The notes under the pieces: generated by a model
Database searches by the model: none
What the model was told of the DNA's origin: nothing
Seen by the model: only the letters and a program-made list of their open reading frames with translations
Position numbers and translations under genes: made by a program
Part shown: positions 59,217 through 64,000 of the stretch, in pieces
Layout: each line of letters opens with the position of its first letter
Position numbering within the stretch: position 1 is the stretch's first letter
Assembly: GCF_041146795.1 (NCBI RefSeq)
Contig: NC_135187.1
Location: 1,923,501-1,987,500, forward strand
Source: Maylandia zebra
Taxonomy: Eukaryota; Chordata; Actinopteri; Cichliformes; Cichlidae
Reading direction: 5' to 3'
DNA: 64,000 bases

Positions 59217-62200
59217 ATGTCGACACAAACTCAAGGTGTCCATGACTCCAGGGTGAAATACAGCAGAGGGACCCATGAGGATGGAAGAGGAAGAGAGCAA
59301 ATCGAGGTGGAGATGTTAGACGATGGAGAGCAGAACCCTGCTGGTGGATTACAAGAAGCTGGTAAGTAGGAACGAACTAAAAATACAAACTACAGATAAT
59401 AAAAGGGAGGAAGAAGAAGGAGCTCCAGAGCCCCTCATTAGTGCTCCATGAATGGACTCTTTGTGTATTTTCTCTGTAGATGAACACACCCAGAGAAAGC
59501 TTCCAGCTGTGGACAGCAGCTGTTTCAGAGCGTTTGAAGTGACCCTGGGAGTGCTGTATCTGCTGATTCTGGCTGGAATCTTAACACGCTGTGAGCAACT
59601 TTATTTATCATGTTAGATTTGTGATTTTTTAACATTTTAAGGGAAATTATTTGATGTTGTTTACCTGATTCTGTTCACTTCCTGTTCTCTCTTCATGTTA
59701 TAGTTAGAAACAGTCACTCTGCAGAGTTTTCTTATATATGTTACACTACTGCTGAAATATGTTCACTACCTACAGGCTGGTTACAAATGTGCTGGGGCCC
59801 AGCTAACTGATGAGATCTACACTAAAGTAAATTAACTTAATACAAGGCTGTCGAGGCTATCGAGGCTATCGTGGCTCAAGAGTTGGGAGTTTGCCTTGTA
59901 ATCGGAAGGTTGCCAGTTCGAGCCCTGGCTTGGACAGTCTTGGTCGTCGTGTCCTTGGGCATGACACTTCCCTCTGGTGGTCAGAGGGCCCGGTGGCGCC
60001 AGTGTCCGGCAGCCTCGCCTCTGTCGGTGCGCCCCAGGGTGGCTGTGGCTACAATGTAGCTGCTGTCACCAGTGTGTGAATGGGTGGATGACTGGATGTG
60101 TGAAGTGCTTTGGGGTCCTTAGGGACTAGAAAAGCACTATACAAAAACAGGCCATTTACCATAAGCCTTTAATGTTAGTAGGGATGGGAATTGTTTAGGC
60201 TTTATCCAATACCAGTACCAAACCGGTGCTTAAAGAATGGAGAACACACACTTTGTCCAAAAACCTCTCATGTTCATCTGTTTTTTTGTAAAAAGATAAC
60301 AATGTTAGCCTTTTCTGCAGCTATGGGGCATATATGGTATCACTCTTGGCTGGAAGCAGTGCTTAAACAATGGAAAAAACACAAACTTTGTCCTAAACCT
60401 CTCATGTTTAACTGTTTTCCACTTTTTCTTTGGTCTTTTTAGCCTTTTTGGCCAGGGTGAAGGGAGCATCTGCCATCAAACAAGAAGACAGCCGCATGTA
60501 GCTATGATGATGTTTACCTTACATGCATTAATGTAATAACGTGGTTAGCCTACTCAATGTAAATTACACACGAACAGCATTAAGCTACTCACGCAGAGAA
60601 GAACGGCTGCTGCTGCATCATCATCCTCATCATTTCTGCTACACTGGCAGGGCTAGGGGCCAGGACTCTCCTCTTCGGGTTTTTGGGGGATGTTGCTAAC
60701 TCTGGGTCCGATAACAGGCACCACACCCGCAGTAGATGTGCTCGGTGTGAGGTCTCGCAGCAAGCTACCAAATACGGCGCATTTCTCCGGATACCGGTAC
60801 CCATCCCTAAACATTAGTGGCTAACCACCAGCAGCTAAAGCTGAGGACACACTGGAAAGGATTCACTCGTCACCAGAGATGGGCAGTAACGCGTTACTTG
60901 TAACGCGTTACTGTAATCTGATTACTTTTTTCAAGTAACGAGTAAAGTAAGGGATTACTATTGCAAAATCAGTAATTAGATTACCGTTACTTTCCCGTAG
61001 GAACGCTGCGTTACTGCGTTACTAAAACCGTGATTTTTTTTGCGAGAATGTCTCATGACAGTGACGTAAGCAAGTGCGATGTTGGTGACAGCAGCTGTGT
61101 GCAGATCAACAATGGATAATATATCGAGTGCAGAGAGAGTATGAGCGTGCAGCGTTTAAAGTGTGGAAGTACTGACCTTACTTTGAGTTTGATTCCATAA
61201 AAAGTGACAAAAACATTAGCGTCCATCGTGCGCAATGGCGTGTCCAGCGGGGTGGCCTGGGGGGGCACAGGCCACCCCCCCAACCAGACTGGCCACCCCA
61301 GGTGCCACCCCAAAGGCAAAACAATAAAATTCAATCAAATATCAAATGTCCGATTATGTTTTCACGGTGACGCTCAGATATCCGAGTGTAAGTGAATGCA
61401 GCATCGGCTTCTGCGCTATGCGCATCACGTTAGCAAAGGTAGGAGAGCCAAGCGCGAAAGACGGCACTGCAGGAAACAATTTTTCGGTGAAAGAAAATGA
61501 GGACAGAATAAATGTCCCGGTAAGTAATATCAAGTTTGTTGAGTTTAGTAAACTTCGGTGAAATTAGAATACCAAGGAAAAAATAACACTTAAAGAATTA
61601 TTGCAGCTGTGGAATATTTCAGACAGTATGCTACTGAGGGCAGCTAACATAAGAGTTATGAGTTATAAGATATAATCTAAGTCGTAACATTGCTGTATGG
61701 AGCTGCAGATTTGGTTGCAGGTTAACATAGCTGGACTGGCCATCGGGCTTATCCCCAGTGACTTATTTTTTTATTTTTTTTGTAATGGCATGAACAATGA
61801 GAGGTGGTGGATTGGCCAGATGCAGGTTGATGTGTAAAAATAACTCAGTTGTTTGGTGGTGGCTATAACGGGGCTTCCACAGAGGCAGCAGGTGGATGAG
61901 GGAAGGGGAGGCAGGAGGAGAGCCCCGAGGCGGCCACCAGTCCGAGTGTCAGGTGAACTGAACTTCAGGTAAGAAGTTATGACCTGCAGTCTATCTGGGT
62001 CAGATATAAACCAAGTTTAGGTGGAGTTTATTTTCATGTTGCTGACTTTTTACCGTCAGTTGCAATAACTCATACTGCGTTCTAGCCAGTTTGACGGAGT
62101 TTTTATACAGCTGGGTGGGTGCTATGATGTTACTGATAGTGAACTTTATTTTATTCATAAGGTTAGTAGAGTTGCCAACGGCTCCTTAAAAATGGAATGG

Positions 62201-64000
62201 TCCCTCATTCAGAGAAAATATTACACGTTTCGTATTGAGCTGAGAAGAGACGCAGTTTGTCCCGGACTTTAGCTAGAATGGAAAAAGACACAAAGCTGGA
62301 GTTATTCTGTCGTTACGCTGCACAGCTGCCTCTTCTCTCATTCTCTCCCCCTCCCTCTCCTGTTGCTACTTCAATCATGAAACTGATCAATGATCAGCTG
62401 ATCGGCTTTTCTCTCTCGTTTTTTTATCGCCCACTTTGCGCCAGAAAGAGGAAACCAGCAGATGTTGCGCTAAACAACAGCAGCACGTTTACGCTTGATC
62501 AGCTGTTGTTAGAATGTATTTAATATTAATTTCTAGTATCAGCTGATGTTTGCTGGAGCCACAGCTGTAAAGCTGCTGGTCATTATGTCGGTTTGGATAT
62601 GTGGTGAGAGGGAAACATGAAGATGAAACCAGGAGATGTCCTTACTGAACCATCAGAGCTGAACAGGTGATGGAGAAACAGGTTTACCTTTTAGGTGACA
62701 TGAATGAGTTGAAGTTATGAACTGTTTCTGAGAGACAAATAACACCAGGATCCTTTTTTATGTAGCTGACAGCTGGTAACTATGCAGGGGCGGGTCTAGC
62801 AAAGTTTAGCCAGGGGGGCAGGTAGGGCATTAACAGGGAGAGGGGGGCACAAAGAAATACTTTTCTTTCTTATTCTCATTTAAAATATCTAGTTTTTATT
62901 AAATAATTATCTAAATCTTACAACCAAAGTTTTTATCTGACGTAAAATGTATAGAAATCATACATATACCAACAAGACTGTGTACATCACTGTCACAACA
63001 GGGTTTGTTTTCATTCAAAGGCTTTATGGCTTTAATACCTGCTGGGTCGGTCTGTAGTAAAAATGCCCAATTTTTTTGTCCCAGTCCAGCCCTGCAGGTT
63101 AATACTGGCAGTGTCACCATGCCAGCTGACTGTATTTCATCATCAGCCAGTGTTGTTCTTTATCAATATTACTAAAGTTTACCATAAGGCAGCATAGAAA
63201 GTATTTACTTGCTTTCAGGTTTTATTCAAATATTAGTCTTTTCAGTTGTTTCTCCACTTTTTTCCTGTTTCAAAATCAAACACCAGTTTGTGAGAAGATT
63301 ATCTTCTTTTTTTAACAGGCAGATAAAGTTTTACATTGGCATTGGCTAATTTGTCAATTGTATGTTACAAATGTTCGTATTTTAATATTCAAAAATGTTT
63401 TTGTCCAAAACATATGTGCAGTATATGTCAGTAAAAATACTATGCAAATATTGCTGTCCTTGAATGCTGAGTAAACACTGACAAAGCACTGATTGTATCT
63501 CTTGTCCTTTATCAACGCAGTATCTAAAAACTTTGCACCGTAGTGGTTAAAATCTCATTCTAATAAGAGTTAAAAGTGCATTTGGTTATTAGGTTTATAG
63601 GATTATTGAATTATGGTTAACGGTTGGTAGAATGTTTTTTTAAACATTATCTGCCAATTACATCTGCCACCCTTCTCCAAATCTGTGCCCCTACCTGGCC
63701 CCCCCAACAAAAATTTTCTAGACACGCCACTGATCGTGCGTGGGAAGAAAACTTCTTTTTACAGCGAAAAAAACCCCTAAACTTCCGAGCAAGCACCGAG
63801 TAGCTACGACGTGATGGGAAACTCACAGAGAAACTCACGGCTTCTTCAACTGACCGCAGCACACCTGCACCAGGGTAAACCTCCGCCTACCCTGCTCCTG
63901 CTTTACAGGTGAAAATAGAGCAAAAGGACCGCTGAGTCTTTGACTTTATTTATTTTCTGCTGTGTTTTACTTGCATCTATTTGAAAGACTGAGTGTAAAC
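59217..64000 (+). CDS. Type II C-type lectin-like receptor, gene 4, 5' part only (cut by window end)
   Basis: Two exons are visible, 59217-59361 (tail, starting MSTQTQGVHDSRVKYSRG) and 59480-59590 (ending in membrane span VTLGVLYLLILAGILT). They are identical in layout to the first exons of genes 2 and 3 and lie exactly 27274 bases after those of gene 2. Donor and acceptor sites are intact. The following intron runs off the window and contains the same SINE and nested hAT insertion as gene 2. Neck and lectin exons would lie beyond 64000. Whether this gene is complete cannot be judged here. Confidence 0.7.
59846..60162 (+). mobile_element. tRNA-derived SINE, unit 3 (intron 2 of gene 4)
   Basis: Same insertion as 32572-32888, offset exactly 27274 bases, with the GGCTGTCGA variant of unit 1. 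Confidence 0.82.
60179..60809. mobile_element. hAT-like short element, unit 3
   Basis: Paralogue of 32905-33535 at the 27274-base offset; same length. Confidence 0.5.
60874..64000 (+). mobile_element. Outer hAT element, unit 3 (cut by window end)
   Basis: Same insertion as 33600-37133, with the left target duplication CTCGTCAC at 60866-60873; the right end lies beyond the window. Confidence 0.9.
61233..63732 (+). mobile_element. Inner hAT element, unit 3
   Basis: Nested in 60874-64000 with duplication ATCGTGCG at 61225-61232 and 63733-63740. It is one base longer than the unit 1 copy, from an extra G in the G run after AGCCAGGG near 62816. Confidence 0.9.

Overview
The window reads as vertebrate, specifically percomorph teleost, DNA. 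It has split genes with GT-AG introns, tRNA-derived SINEs, Rex1-like, L2-like and L1-like LINEs, and many hAT-type DNA transposons with 8-bp target-site duplications. The SINE heads and tails resemble families known from cichlids such as tilapia, so an African cichlid is plausible, but the species cannot be proven from this sequence. There are no bacterial operons, CRISPR arrays or rRNA genes.

Positions 1-26000 form a repeat-rich stretch with no host gene I can support. It holds a three-level nest of transposons (3199-10072: hAT containing a LINE containing another hAT). It also holds a short inverted-repeat MITE (10249-10474), decayed hAT transposase and LINE pieces (12956-17930), an LTR-like solo element (19507-20110), a truncated LINE (20735-21600), a hairpin repeat (22555-22696), microsatellites and SINE pieces.

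Positions 26026-64000 carry the real genes: a tandem cluster of type II transmembrane C-type lectin-like receptors, comparable to the CD209/asialoglycoprotein-receptor/NK-receptor-like lectins of fish. Three complete gene models were assembled exon by exon with consistent reading phase (283, 280 and 282 aa), plus the first two exons of a fourth. Each encodes a short cytoplasmic tail, one membrane span, an alpha-helical neck and a C-terminal lectin-like domain spread over three exons. The domain lacks the classical EPN/QPD and WND calcium/sugar motifs.

The cluster is built from direct repeat units (unit 1 27351-41767, unit 2 41768-54695, unit 3 54696 to the window end). Each unit carries the neck and lectin exons of one gene followed by the tail and membrane exons of the next, so the repeat is out of phase with the genes. 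Unit 1 and unit 3 share an hAT insertion that is missing from unit 2, where the intact empty target site is visible. Unit 2 alone carries a 2.1-kb LINE. Lectin exons of gene 1 and gene 2 differ mainly by amino-acid replacements while the adjoining intron is almost identical, and gene 3 looks like a mosaic of the other two. Together this suggests a young, recombining, diversifying immune-type receptor cluster, which is the most interesting system in the window.
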